A DNA stretch of 64,000 nucleotides from Conus ventricosus (Eukaryota; Mollusca; Gastropoda; Neogastropoda; Conidae). Both the position numbers and the translations under genes were made by a program. The DNA lies in assembly GCA_018398815.1 (NCBI GenBank), contig JAFLJL010014736.1:27501-91500 (forward strand), in the 5' to 3' direction. This document shows positions 47,348 to 58,728 of this stretch, piece by piece (the stretch's first letter is position 1; each line of letters opens with the position of its first letter). The notes under the pieces are model-generated. The model was given only the letters and a program-made list of their open reading frames with translations. It had not been told where the DNA came from and made no database searches.

Positions 47348-48052
47348 TTATGACCTTAATATCTCACCATTGTGAAGAACGACGATGGTAACTTTAAGGC
47401 GTTTAATGTCTAAGTTTTGCCAGCTAATATTAATTCCTTTTATAAGGACGTCACTAACGCCCACAACCCCATCCCTTTCCTTATCTTTTAAGACAGAAAT
47501 TTTAAATATCATTGTGAACGTGTCTCCTAATTTCCTGTGCGGAAAGAACTGTAATTTTGTAGAAGCTTCCTTTAAAACCGTTTCTCTTCTGTGGAGGATG
47601 TACTGTTTTTTCCCATACGGCGTTATTTCAATCTCTTTCCGACTATTGTCCTCTGGCATAAGACTTACATGTAAAGGGCCAGAGTTGAATGCTTTTCTGA
47701 AACTTTTTTGACGGCTAAAAAATGTAAATGGGCTTATGAATTCAAATTTTATTTCCCATTCTAAATATGGTTCTAAGTGCCATTTGCTGTCAGGTTTTCG
47801 AACTATTTTATATTCATACTGGCCAGCATTATTTGCTTCTACATTGCGTAGTTGTTCTAGTTTAGGAAACCTTTTGCTGTCGCCAACCTCTTTGCGTTTA
47901 TAATCACCATCTTTAGTGTACTCAAAACCATACAAAGCGCCTATTTCACCGTTCTGTTCAAAGTCCGCAACGTCTGCAAGGTCTTTTAATTCTAAGGTTA
48001 TACACCTCACAGGCGCTAATGTAACTCCTGATTCTTCTGGCCCGCGCGACAT
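47348..48052 (-). CDS. Maverick conserved protein, 234 aa, possible structural protein
   Basis: An intact frame from an ATG (MSRGPEESGV) to a stop, the longest unbroken gene of the element. It has no membrane segment or obvious catalytic motif. Long runs of alternating polar and hydrophobic residues (for example LEWEIKFEFISPFTFF and DTFTMIFKISVL) suggest a beta-rich fold. It lies between the ATPase and another conserved gene, the usual place for virion-type genes in this class, so a minor capsid (jelly-roll) role is possible but only inferred. A space of 168 bp separates it from the ATPase start; 24 bp separate it from the upstream gene. Confidence 0.6.
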   Translation of the reverse strand: MSRGPEESGVTLAPVRCITLELKDLADVADFEQNGEIGALYGFEYTKDGDYKRKEVGDSKRFPKLEQLRNVEANNAGQYEYKIVRKPDSKWHLEPYLEWEIKFEFISPFTFFSRQKSFRKAFNSGPLHVSLMPEDNSRKEIEITPYGKKQYILHRRETVLKEASTKLQFFPHRKLGDTFTMIFKISVLKDKERDGVVGVSDVLIKGINISWQNLDIKRLKVTIVVLHNGEILRS

Positions 48053-48076
48053 TATTTTTTAGAACAGCTAATTATT

Positions 48077-48759
48077 TTACTTCCAAACAATGTGCAGGTT
48101 ATCACATTTCACGACTTTTCCTGTTTTGTCTGCAATTTTTATATTAAATGATCCGACCCTCCCACAAACTAATCTTTTAAACTGTAAATTAGGGAATTGT
48201 ATAATTTCATAATCGCAATATGCAGCTTTCCCTGATGGAAGAGCTCTTAAAACAGTTGAGGGCCTTCCATCATATAAGTTTTCATCAGTGCTCAGCTCAT
48301 CCAAATGAACATAGAGTAATGAATGTAATGCAAGATCGAGCGATTTTCCCCCTCATAAGTAGTTTTTGTTGGTGTAACTCTAAATCTATGATTGTCAGCT
48401 GCAAAGCCTAACATTTTAGCTAGCTCTTTATCAAAATAGTAACCTACTTCTTCTTCAGGCTTGAATGTTAACATTGTTTTTAGATTTGCATTGTTAAGTT
48501 TGAGAGTAATGTCGAAGTTACTCATTGCTTCTTTTAGTGAGCAAAACCCGTAATAACCATCAGGTATTGTTAACTGGCTAACTTTGGTCCCTGTTTTGTC
48601 AATTTTTTTAATCTTATTATTCTTCTTCGATTCACTTATATTAAACCATACAACTTTGTAAAATATTTCATGAAGTGCAACCATTCTGCTTCCGCAATTG
48701 TTATCAATAGCATGTTCTAAAAACGAAGGACGGTCTTGAGTTGTTATTGTTACAAACAT
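48077..48759 (-). pseudogene. Maverick conserved protein, about 227 aa, one frame break
   Basis: It starts at ATG (48,759, MFVTITTQ). The first frame contains LTIPDGYYGFCSLKEAM and AKMLGFAADNHRFRV. The second frame (48,077-48,304) has DELSTDENLYDGRPSTVLRA and ends near VKCDNLHIVW. The two overlap by 13 bp, so one base is lost or gained near 48,300. I recognise it as a protein that recurs in Maverick-type elements, but its role is not settled; a virion component is the likeliest guess. It is divergent from the plus-strand gene starting 18 bp away. Confidence 0.65.
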
Positions 48760-48777
48760 TTTTTAAACGAAATAAAA
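48760..48777. promoter_or_regulatory. 18-bp divergent intergenic space
   Basis: Only 18 bp (TTTTTAAACGAAATAAAA) separate the ATGs of two divergent genes (48,759 minus, 48,778 plus). A-rich sequence may serve both as leader and as core promoter. There is no room for a separate promoter on each side, so promoter elements must overlap the coding regions. Confidence 0.5.
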
Positions 48778-49995
48778 ATGAGTGCATTCAAATATACTAA
48801 TGCAAAATATCAAAATATTCTGTTGGGCCGCACTACAATCTTAAAAATATAACAACTGACGCCCTTGTCATTTCTGTGACCCAGACTGACACCTTTCAAG
48901 TAAAGGTGAGTACTCCATTAAGCAGATATCTTAACCCCCCTATTAAAAAAAGACTACATCGCGAAAGTGTGGTTCAGTCATCCGATGCAGTTTTATCAGA
49001 ACCAGTTAAACTTTGCTGTGTTTTGTGCATTAACTGGAGTGGAGTGTCGTATACTGATCATTTAAATCACCCTGATCCTTTGGTGAGGTCAGTGTATAGA
49101 TTTCATTTCTATTACACCTTCAGACGTATTTTGACTGAACTGCAAGCACCATTACCAAATGACAAACCGTTTAATCCATTCAGCAACAGAATAGACATGA
49201 AGGCTTTTGAAAGGATCTGTAACGAATTTAATATTAATGTTAAGACAGACTTTAGACAAAAGTTGGATCTTAATCATGGCTTAGGCACCCCTTATCTTTG
49301 GGCGTGCACAGAAAGTATAACTATGACTGGAATCCTCCTTACACATCTTTCTCTTCAGGCACAGGCGTTCACCTCGGGTCCATAGAGCAAGAGCATAAAA
49401 CAGCATGGACAACATTTATCTTAGACACTTCTAAGGGCCTAACTAAAGCAGGAATAGAACGAATAAACGACTCTATTCGTACTTACGTTTGGTGTTTGCT
49501 AGTTCGCAAGCACAGGCAAGATCGAGCATAACTGATCCTTCTACTGGCTTTGATGCACAAAAACAGTACTTGGCAAATTTAGAGGACGCCATTAATTCTA
49601 CAGTTGATTTGCCTTCAAGTATTAAAAGGTACCAACATGTTTTACAATTTGCAAGATCGAAAGTAGACTTTGCTGTTGGCACTGGTTTATACATGCTACC
49701 TTCTGACCTCAGACTCCAGGTAGGAACAATAATGAACTACAACAATGAAATCCTTGTGGCGGGCAATGAACAGAAGGTTGGGCAAAACGACATAAATTCT
49801 GAGCCTGTAATATTACAAACAATAAAAAAACAAGATGACCCCCCAAAAATAAGTCATCCAATCCCCGAGGTCCAAAGCCTAAAAACCGTTGAAGACCGCG
49901 AAGTCAAAAATAATGACCATGAATATGAAAAGACAGCGCTTGTTTTTGGATTAACTTGCTTAGGATTACTTGGTCTTTATTTTGCTAAATATTAA
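48778..49995 (+). pseudogene. Maverick conserved protein, about 400 aa with C-terminal membrane anchor
   Basis: It starts at ATG 48,778 (MSAFKYTNAKYQNI). Frames at 48,778-48,852, 48,870-49,385, 49,298-49,531 and 49,489-49,995 follow one another with one-base breaks. Recognisable blocks are VLCINWSGVSYTDHLNHPDP, RFHFYYTFRRILTEL, KDFRQ-like KTDFRQKLDLNHGLG, GIERINDSIRTYVW and LPSSIKRYQHVLQFARSKVD. The last 20 residues (TALVFGLTCLGLLGLYFAKY) form a membrane helix, so the product looks tail-anchored. It is well conserved in elements of this class as far as I recognise it, but I know no assigned function. It might be split into two proteins at about 49,500. Confidence 0.6.
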
Positions 49996-50012
49996 CCCAA
50001 CTATTAAGAGAA

Positions 50013-50400
50013 CTAATGTCCATAAGTGCTCGGCCATAAGCCAACTACTTTGCTTGCAGTAGACAAAAGCCAGCTAACAACACCCCCTAATATACCCGGT
50101 AAAGCGTCCATGGCTTTACTAGCTAATTTTTTTAATAAACCCGCAAGATGATCAAGCTGTTTTTTTACCCATGATTTATCAGGGGGTGATGGAGGCGATG
50201 GTGGTGGAGGCACTGGACTTTGACCACCGCCGCCAGTAATAGCCAACACCAGTGTACTTTTGCAAACCCAAAGGGCGTTATAACCCCGCTAATGTGACTC
50301 CCTGCCCCCTTAAACAGCGTCGTATTCTTTGCTAGGGTTTTGGTTTTCATATAAATTTTTTTTGGATTTTTCTCTTTCTTTTCGCTCACTTGATTTTTGT
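50013..50400 (-). pseudogene. Maverick small proline-rich protein with amphipathic C-terminus
   Basis: The N-terminal frame (50,165-50,389) reads KTLAKNTTLFKGAGSHISG. After a break near 50,240 the second frame has a Gly/Pro linker (GGGGQSPVPPPPSPPSPPD) and a helix-rich end (LAGLLKKLASKAMDALPG, GVVSWLLSTASKVVG). The C-terminal pattern of a basic amphipathic helix followed by a hydrophobic one suggests a membrane-active or capsid-interior peptide. This is inference only. The start codon is unresolved; the gene converges with the plus-strand gene ending at 49,995. Confidence 0.5.
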
Positions 50401-50468
50401 AATTTTTCTCGGTTTGTATTAAAACCTTCTATCTAGCTAATCTTTCTATATAAGGTAAACTATCTTTT

Positions 50469-50847
50469 TCATTCTTTCTTTAATCTCAGCCTAATTTGGG
50501 CGCCCGTCAGCATCGCAATTTTTTCTTTTTTTTTTTCTAAAAACGCTCCTTTATTTTCAGTTAGTTTTGCAAATTGTTTAATTTCCCCATTGATGGTTTT
50601 TAAAAGCACGATCGGGCAAATAATTCCGCATGGGCAGCGGTGGACGAGTATTGTATTTAAGCTGTTTTTTTCTGAAAAAGTGGTTTCCTCTATTGTTTTT
50701 GTTTTTTTGTCGCTGTTTGACAAAACTTATTTCCTGTTTTCTTTTGGTTATTTGTTGGGTTCTTTTTTTATGTTTTTTAAAAGGGAAACAACTTCGTCCG
50801 GATCTAATTTTGGTTTTGTAAAGCAAGGTGATTTCGCTCGCTTGCAC
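50469..50847 (-). pseudogene. Hypothetical small basic gene in Maverick, frame-broken
   Basis: Two overlapping frames give a lysine-rich first half and a second half with HRCPCGIICPIVLLKTINGE and ENKGAFLEKKKEKIAMLTGA. The CPCG-x2-C cluster is the only motif. No clear ATG. It lies at the border of the unreadable patch and may be the end of a larger gene running in from the right. Confidence 0.35.
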
Positions 50848-50879
50848 TGACCTTTTTCTAATTGTACCCCCGCTTAAAA

Positions 50880-53800
50880 CCTTGATGGGGCCGTTTTTCG
50901 TAAGCGGAACAGTTCTCCTTTTTCGTTTTTAAATACAAATGGTTACTTTAGTTCAAAATCACAGGGGATAAGTTTTGGGAGGGTCTATCCCCAACTTTGG
51001 GTTTTTATCTGACCTTACTTCTGTTAATTCACGCCTTTTTTGCCCTTCTACTAATTCACATGCAATAAGCCCCGAGCGATGTTGTACCAAAGGAGTCATT
51101 TCACTCATGTCGTCTCCAGGGTCTAAAAACAATAATCTTCTTCACCTCAAAGCCGCCATTTTTTTTAAATAATTAACTTTTTATTTGTTTTAAAAAAATG
51201 TCACAAGCATAGGCTCGATTCTTTACCCGCATAGAAGACTGAAAAACCCTTTTTTGTGAAGGAAATAACGGAAATTACGTTCCAAATAATCCATCACATT
51301 GTCAGATCAAAATTCCCTTTCTGCAAATTTTCCAGACAACGATGAAGGATTTTGCCAGGGTCTGCGCAAATTACTTTAAAAAATAGAACTCGAATGGGAA
51401 ACACCCCCCAAAAACGGGACAGTTGTCCAAACCCTGGGACGGGAAATTTCGTTAAAAAAATTTTCCCTATAAAACTTGGGGGCAAAAAATTTTTTCTTTA
51501 CACAATGCGCCCTTTTTTTTAAACCTTTTTTCTGATATGGCTAATTTAGAATAAAAGGGGCCGTCTTGCTTTTAAAAAGGGAAAGAAATGAAAAGAAACA
51601 AAAACAAAGAATGGGCGCCCAGATGTAATAAACCCGGCAAAATATGGGGCGTAAATTTTTGCGTAGGGAAATCGTTTTTTTTCCTTCCCTTAGTTTTTTG
51701 GATTTGTTAAAACCATGCCCCATATTTTCAAGAGCATTAAAAGCGACTGTCAATGAATTTAATTTTTTAACAAATTTAAAAACTGTTATCAGATAAAACA
51801 ACACTAAAAGAAAAAGTAAAAAGCTTTCGGACACCTCGTTAGAGTTTGACGTTTGTTAGAAACCCTTTTTTTACCCAAGGCTGATTGACCCAACAAAATG
51901 GGTAAAAAAAATTAAAAAATTTAAATTACGAAAGAGTGTTTTATCATACAAAAAATCCCAAAGAAAGGGCCGACGCATAGGGAATTTTTTTATTTTTAAA
52001 GCGTTTTCAGCAAGACGTTTTTAAAGGTATTTTTTTTGCTGTGTGAAGATAAAAACCCCATTTGAAAGGGGAAGTAAAAAGTTTTTTTAACCCTAAAAAA
52101 AACAAAAAAAAATTTGTTCGATTGGGGGCTTTCCTAACCAAATTTTACGCAAGCGGGTTTAAAAACCTTATCAACTTTTTTGCCCGAAAAAAAAAATTTG
52201 TTTGGGGGTGGGAGGTGTAGAAGTCCAACATAGACCTTGTGTCTAAAGATCACACCCACAATGTTAACTCGATGATTATTTAAAAAACAAAATAGGGCCC
52301 CTTATGGATTGCCCAAAGGGTCAACAAAGGAAAATCAGTTACAGGAACCGGGAAACTTTTTAAGAGAAAAAATAAACTTTAAAAATTTGATAAAAAAAAA
52401 GAAGGCGAAAAACCCCCTTTAAGCCCCTTTTTTTAAAAAATAATGATCCCCCCCCTGAAATTGAAGAAAACCCGTTAAAAAATATACAAAAACAAAATTT
52501 TTTTTTTTTTTTTAAAAAAGCATGCCCTGTTTCGGTTTTTTTCCAAAAGCGTCTAATCCCCCAGAAAAAGGGGTTTGTAAAAAACCCGACAAAAAAAAAC
52601 TTTCAGTTTAAACCCCAAAAATTACACAAATCTAAAAAAACTAGGGGCAAGACCTTTCAAAATACAGAAAAACCCAAACGAAGGTATTCTGCTTGCCTTT
52701 AATGCTGTTACATATTTAAAATACTGGAAAAACCCAACTATAAGTGCTCTATCAGCGGGAAAACGAGTGTTGGTCCCCTTAGCAACAGGTTTGGTGAAAA
52801 CCCGCACCCTTTAACCTCTGGGGCGGTTTGTTTTTAGCTCTTGGCCTGTGCTCATTAGCTGTAAGTTTTCCCCGCAAAAAAATAAAAAATAAACTCCAAA
52901 ACACACACCCAGGGTTTTCAAACTAAAAACACAAAACTTATTTCCTTAAAACTGACAATAAATAAAGCACTAACTACTCAAACATCACGGATGAAGAATT
53001 TAGGTCCCTTTTCAGACTGATTTTTTAGGACTATAAAAGACAAAAGTTTGTCTTCAAAAAAAGGCACGGACAACTTTTTCTCAACAGCCAGACACCGATC
53101 AATAAAAAAAGGAAAAAGTTTAAAAAAAAAATAAACGAGACATTAAAAAACCCGTTTTTAAACAGCCCACAAATTTAAAAACGCCAAAGGGTGTTTTTAC
53201 TTAAATTTTTTGATCCAAGCACAAAAGACCGTTGAAATTGATTCGGGTTAAAATTTTTTTTTTTTAAATTTTAAAAAAAATATTTTAAATAAAAAGAAAA
53301 ATCAGGGATGGATAAGAAAAAATGAAGGCCCCCGACGAATTGTTTGAAGCAAAGCTAAGGGAAAAATATTTATCAAAAGCTTTAAAAGATATCATCTAGA
53401 TGTTATTGATTCACAAGCGTACGGGCAAGTTTGGTTATTCATTTCTCAAGTTTTCCCGGGAAACTAACAATAAAACCACCAGTTTTAAAATAATGTTAAA
53501 CTGTTTTTAAAACAAACAAAAAACAAAAAAGAAAAAAAAATCTAAAGTCTGGGTCCCCGACTAAACAACAAAACATTCTTTCCTCTAATGACTTAAAAAC
53601 CTGGGTTTGGGGAAACGAACGCTTACACAGTTTGATGTGGCCGGGTGAAAAAAAGGGCCCAAAAAAAGGCTCCGGTTGGTCAAGGGGGAAATCATAGAGA
53701 TCAGATTAAAACAGGCTAAGTATCCCCCAAATTTTAGGCAGGCTTACATTCCAAATACCCCAGAAATTGGGAGCGAAAAGAGCAGTTTTTAAAAAAAAAA

Positions 53801-54150
53801 TTTTGGGCAAAAAATGTTTATGTGGTGTGTTTTTGGCCAAAACGGGATTTTTTGGCAAAAACGCAGAGAGAGTATCTAACTAACACCTTACAAACAATTA
53901 TCAAAAAATTTAATTGGGAAAATCCTTTTCCCCCTTTGCGGGGCAAAATTTATCATTTTTAAGAACAAAAAAAACCCAAAAACTGTTAAAAATCTACACA
54001 TGGGGTGAGGAAACAAATCTGCAAACCTCAGAGTGTCCCAAAAAAAATCCATCGAAATTTGGGGCGCCCGACAAAAATCATTTTTACTTAAATGCTGATG
54101 TTTTTCCCCCACAGGCTTTCCGCATTCACATTGATACGAAACCAAAGGGG
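50880..54150. other. Unreadable low-quality patch inside the Maverick
   Basis: The same homopolymer smearing as at 19,006-34,163. Frames are short in all six readings. By position it should hold the rest of the minus-strand block (including a major capsid gene, if this element has one) and the N-terminal part of the polymerase on the plus strand. No specific gene can be supported before about 53,900. Confidence 0.8.
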
Positions 54151-56742
54151 TAGACTAATGCGGGTTTCTACAAAGGGTCAAACAAACAAGAATTCTGTAG
54201 AGAATGTTTAACAAGAATTCCATCTGTTCAAGCCGCAAGCGAACATAAGAAACACTGTATTAGTCCAGTTGACTGTAATACAGAACTAATTACGCCCCCA
54301 CCAGGATCAAAAGTTAGTTTTAAGAACTGGAAAACGGCTGCAAAATTCTCCATACATTGTTTACGCAGACTTCGAGTCGCTTATTTCCTTATGAGGGCCC
54401 AACCCCACAGAGACTTCCTAAAACAGCCTTAGTGAGTAATCATCAAATTTGTTCATTTGCCTTCATTGTTTAAGGCCGGATGGCGCCCATTCAAAGCCAG
54501 AATTTATAGAGGACTGATGCTGCAGAAATACTTCTTAGAACGCATGCAGAAAGTGCGTAATGACTGTTCTATAATCTAAACTTATCTGAATCATAATGAC
54601 GCCCGAAGACCAACAACAGTATAAATCGCCACACTTTTGTTGGATTTGTGGTTTAGAACTAATGTCAAAACAGTGGGGAAAACCCAAATCCGACAGAAAG
54701 AGACCATGATCACATTAGTGGAAAGTTCAGAGGAGCAGCACACAGTAAATGCTATCTTCAACTAAAGTTTGAACCAAAGACCATGGAAGCTGCCTATATT
54801 TTTTCCAACTTGCGAGGTTACGACTCTAAATCTTAAAAATGAAAGCAGTAACCGACGCCTTCAAGGTAACATGCATTGGGCACAGTCATCAAAAAAAGTA
54901 CATGTGTTTTCATTTTAAATAACATGTCTTTTTATGACTCTATGCAGCACATGATGGGTTCATTAGAGTCGCTGGCTATGTCCTTAAAGTCCTGCCCAAT
55001 AACGGAAGAATTTTTGACCCGACACTCGTTAGAAAGGGCGTTTACCTTATGAATACATGAACAGGGGGGAAAAGGGTTTTGACGAAGACACACTTCCTCC
55101 TAAAGGCGCGTTCTTTCTTAGTCTTAGTGGAAAGGACATCAGTGACTCCGATTACCACATACTCAAAGATGCGTGGCAGAAGTTAGAGTGTAAAACGATG
55201 GGAGACTATCATGATTCTTACTTGATGGCTGATACATGTTTGTTGGCGGACATTTTGAAAATTATAGAAAGACCTGCATGAAACATTATAGCCTGGATCC
55301 TGCGCATTACATTTCTGCGCCCGGGATGAGTTGGGGCGCTTTCTTAAAATTTACTGGAGTAAAGATTGATTTATTGTTTTGACCTACCAATGATTCAGAT
55401 GATTGAAAACGGATTGCGTGGAGGAATTAGTATGGCGTCGCACCATTACTGTAAAGCAAACAACAAATACTTGGACGACTATGATCCAAGTAAAAGGTCT
55501 AGCTATCTCATGTATTTAGATGCAAACAATCTGTATGGTTGGGCTATGGCGCAATCACTTCCATTACGTAACTTTAAAATGTACACAGGCGGCGGTACAA
55601 ATAATATTCAAAAAGCATTAAAGTGGTTGAGCAGTTTGACGCCGGGTCAACAGCATGGTTTCATTCTAGAAGTTGATTTAGAATATCCTCATGAACTCCA
55701 TGACCTGCATAATGACTATCCGTTAGCAGCAGAAAGCCTAAAGATGAATCCAACAGAGCCGCCTAAACTTGTGCCTAATCTTCGCGGCAAAAAAAATTGT
55801 GTCTGTCATTACAGACTTCTACAATTTTATTTAAGACATGGTTTGAAGTTGACAGCTGTTCATCGTATAATTGCTTTGATCAAGAACAGTTCATGAAACC
55901 ATACATAATGAAGAACACTGATCTCAGAACTAAATCCACAGATGCTTCAGAAAAAGACTTTTTCAAGCTGATGAACAACAGCTGTTTCGGAAAGACTATG
56001 GAGAATCCGCACAAGCGTAAAGATGTTAGATTGGTCACCAGAGAAAACGGAGCAATTAAGCTGACTTCAAAACCTAATTATCAGGACTTCAGAAGATTTC
56101 ATGATCAGCTTTTTGGTATAATGATGAAAAAAAGAAAGTCAAATTGGACAAACCTGTTTTTATTGGGTTTACTGTTTTAGAATTATCAAAGCTTTTGATG
56201 TTAGAATTTCTTTACGACTACTTTAAGCCCTCGTATCTGAGTCCAGAGTACTTTACACAGATACAGATAGTTTTGTTATAGATATCCCTACTGAAGACGT
56301 CTATAAAGACATGGAATTAGAAGTAGCTAAAGGGCATGCAGGATGGTACGACACATCTGATTATCCTAAAGATTCGCCTTTGCATTCAATTACTAACAAG
56401 AAGGTTTTAGGAAAGATGAAGAATGAATTATCTGGAAAGGTGATCAAGGAGTTTGTTGGGTTAAGGTAAAAAATGTACAGTATTTCGAGCCAGGAGAAAA
56501 CCATTAAGAAAGCAAAGGGAATATCTCGCAGTGTTGTGCAGTCGAGCATATCGCATGACAACTACAAAGAAGCATTGTTTGACAATAAGACTTTTCATCA
56601 TGACAACGTAAAACTACGATCTAATCTACATGAGATCAACACAACTGTTGTAACAAGGAAGTCATTAGATAGAACAAACACAAAACGAGTATTTGTTAAT
56701 CCAGAGTTTTCATATGCGATTGGACATTGGAGAACAGCATAA
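53890..56742 (+). pseudogene. Protein-primed DNA polymerase B of Maverick, multiply frame-broken
   Basis: Readable blocks in order are a Cys/His finger (FCRECL near 54,200; HKKHC), the Exo I motif DFE (54,368-54,376) and a second Cys/His block with DHDHISGKFRGAAHS (about 54,640-54,750). Next come a GDYHDSYLMADTCLLADILK block (about 55,200), motif A DANNLYG (55,519-55,539), motif B KLMNNSCFGKTMEN (about 55,965-56,008) and motif C YTDTDS (56,254-56,271). The C-terminus ends at 56,742. The polymerase would copy linear element DNA from a protein primer. All catalytic motifs seen are intact, but at least six frame breaks occur and the N-terminus is lost in the noisy patch. As it stands it is non-functional or mis-sequenced. 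Confidence 0.9.
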
Positions 56743-56767
56743 TTATATATCTTCTTCATATTTTTCC

Positions 56768-57074
56768 TCAATCATAATAGTTTTCCTCAACTTTATCTAG
56801 AAGCTCACTCATATCAATATCCAATTCAGACAAAATTTTTCTCATTTTTGCTTGATGCGCTTGAATTTTTTTATCATTTCAAGATATTCTTTATCCTGAA
56901 AATCAAAATTTGGATTTTGGGTTGTAGGTGATCTGGATGCATTGCCATGTACCCATGAATCCTTGCAACCGTTGCCTTAATAGCAAAATTCATATTATAT
57001 GATTCCCGCATCAATTCCAAGGTCTTTTCATTTATCATTCTTGTATCATCCTGCGCTTCCTTCTGAGCTTCCAT
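56768..57074 (-). pseudogene. Maverick small coiled-coil protein, frame-broken
   Basis: It starts at ATG 57,074 (MEAQKEAQDDTRMINEKTL). The first frame is open to 56,874, and two shifts at A-runs lead to an acidic end (SELDIDMSELLDKVEENYYD) stopping at 56,768. Heptad-like spacing of hydrophobic residues suggests a coiled coil of about 100 residues. Position between polymerase and integrase, on the integrase strand, 26 bp from its stop, suggests one transcription unit. Function unknown. Confidence 0.5.
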
Positions 57075-57100
57075 TTTAGACTCAATTATATTTACGTAAA

Positions 57101-58061
57101 TTAATTAAGCTGAACTGTGTCTGGTAGGATTATCTGCAGTTCTTCCTTCACAAAAGATCTTTGAGGAGCTGGTTGTTTTGTTGTGTCAGTTTCTCGTAAA
57201 TAATACACGGGCGGATTCATTTTTACAATTCTTTTTATTTCATATGGATCAACACTCCAAACTGGATCAGTTGCCCTGATGCGAGTGTCCCCTTCTGCTT
57301 CCCCCGGCAAATAAAGGTACCTTACTTTCAAACCAAACGGTAATAGTTTGCTGGTTGTACTGGAGTCCCCTTCAGCAACATTTATTGTTTGTTTTTTGAT
57401 TGCTTGTACTGGTTTTAGCCCCGTTAATTTAAATTCTTCATTATTCATTGCACGTAGAACTGAGGGCAGTCTTCTAACCCATTCTGTGTTGCGAGAATTG
57501 TCGATAAGCTCTCTGTGATACTGGTAGGAGAAAAGTCTTTCAGCTAACTGCTTGTTAAAGTTTTCAACTAAAGCCTGTGATCTGTGAACTCCCGGAATGC
57601 CTCTTTTAATGGTAACTTATGTTTTAACAATAATTGATTCACTCGGCCTTTAAATTCTTTTCCATCATCAACTTGAATCATGCGAGGATAAGTTAACGGG
57701 CCTCGTTGATATATTAGTTGTATAGCAACAGCAACAGCAGAAGCACTCTTTTGTGTTAATGGTTCCGCATCTTTGTATCTTGAAGCTACGTCAATGACTG
57801 TAAGTGCGTACTTAAATCTTTTTCGTCTAATCGTGTCATGGGGTAAATATAGAAGATCCATTTGATGGTGTTGTTCGGTATTGTATTCACAAAGTGAGGT
57901 CTCTGTATTCGTTTAGGCGCAGGTAAATAAATTTGCCAAATTGCTTGTTTAGATAACCATTCTTTTGCTGTTTGTTCACTGACTCCAGCTGCTTGGCTTA
58001 GCTTTTTAATTGCCGTTATTCCCTTCCAATATCCTTTTGGTGAATAATAGATTTTGTTCAT
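57101..58061 (-). pseudogene. Retroviral-type integrase of Maverick, frame-broken
   Basis: It starts at ATG 58,061 (MNKIYYSPKGYWKG). The N-terminal part has KKLSQAAGVSEQTAKEWLSK. The DDE core has the first Asp in ALTVIDVASRY, the second in MIQVDDGKEFKG, and a Glu codon at 57,562-57,564 in the next frame (LVENFNK). The spacing of about 105 nt from the second Asp matches DD(35)E. The C-terminal frame (57,101-57,448) continues with KLTGLKPVQAIKK and a basic/SH3-like part. Breaks lie near 57,850, 57,570 and 57,450. The enzyme inserts element ends into host DNA. All three catalytic positions are retained. Confidence 0.88.
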
Positions 58062-58068
58062 TTTTTAT

Positions 58069-58137
58069 TCAGCCAATATTATGCGCAACAAAATACACAA
58101 CGGTCATACCAAAGGCAATAAACGCGATTTCTTGCAT
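58069..58137 (-). CDS. Possible 22-aa hydrophobic peptide
   Basis: ATG to stop, MQEIAFIAFGMTVVYFVAHN and two more residues, one predicted membrane span. It overlaps the end of the gene at 58,104 and ends just before the integrase ATG. It may be translated, or it may be the frame-shifted tail of its neighbour. Confidence 0.3.
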   Translation of the reverse strand: MQEIAFIAFGMTVVYFVAHNIG

Positions 58138-58475
58138 CTTTTGTTTTCTGAGGGATGATAAAAATCGCTCAATTTTGGTGGGGGCAATGTCTCAATTGGC
58201 TTGCCTGTTACAAGATAATATTCTTTTATCGCTTGATCAACATCTTTAAATGTGTAAGCTGCATGTCCCTGTTTTTTCAGTTTGTTATTAATAAAATCTA
58301 ACTGCTCAATTCTCTGCTTTTCATAGTGATCTTGCGCTGCGGCTAGTTGCTCCACAGCTTTGTTATGTCTTTTTCTCTCGCCATCATCCCGCAGTTTACT
58401 AAACGCGTAATTACTTCCGCTAAAAGCAAGCGCATTAATCACAGCGCCGCCAATATCATTACGAGTGAAGCCATT
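58104..58475 (-). pseudogene. Maverick conserved protein, about 120 aa, start frame-broken
   Basis: The open frame has GGAVINALAFSGSNYAFSKL, a charged helix (RKRHNKAVEQLAAAQDHYEK), TFKDVDQAIKEYY and a proline-rich end LPPPKLSDFYHPSE. I recognise this pattern from other Maverick-type elements. Function is unknown; the glycine/alanine start and long amphipathic helix suggest a membrane-associated protein. An ATG at 58,473 lies one base out of frame, so one base was probably lost at the very start. Confidence 0.6.
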
Positions 58476-58497
58476 TTTATAAACGTATTTTTTTATT

Positions 58498-58728
58498 TTA
58501 CATATTGATACTGTCAGGAATTATTCCTTGCTTAACTAGAAAATCTTTCGTAGCAAATGAAGCTGTAATAACAGCAATCAGTTTTGCTGAATCCTCAAAG
58601 TCTAGTTTGCCAAGATCTGCCGGTTTTTTTTTTAACAGGCTTTTACCAAGCATTGTGCATCCTACACTTAGGCCTCCAATAACAGCAGAATAGTATACAA
58701 GGTTGGCGACAGTTTTTTCGGTGCTCAT
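58498..58728 (-). CDS. Maverick small membrane protein, 76 aa
   Basis: Intact from ATG (MSTEKTV) to stop. It has two hydrophobic segments (LVYYSAVIGGLSVGCTMLG and KLIAVITASFATKDFLV) around a basic loop KKKPADLGKL. It is first in the minus-strand cassette with the 120-aa gene, integrase and coiled-coil protein, and divergent from the 207-aa gene. Function unknown. Confidence 0.6.
   Translation of the reverse strand: MSTEKTVANLVYYSAVIGGLSVGCTMLGKSLLKKKPADLGKLDFEDSAKLIAVITASFATKDFLVKQGIIPDSINM

Noticed and set aside
51541..51834. Membrane protein in the Maverick patch
   Set aside because: A single open frame in smeared sequence with Phe/Leu runs; no motif and no agreement with neighbours. The frames at 52,622-52,807 and 51,294-51,485 were rejected for the same reason.
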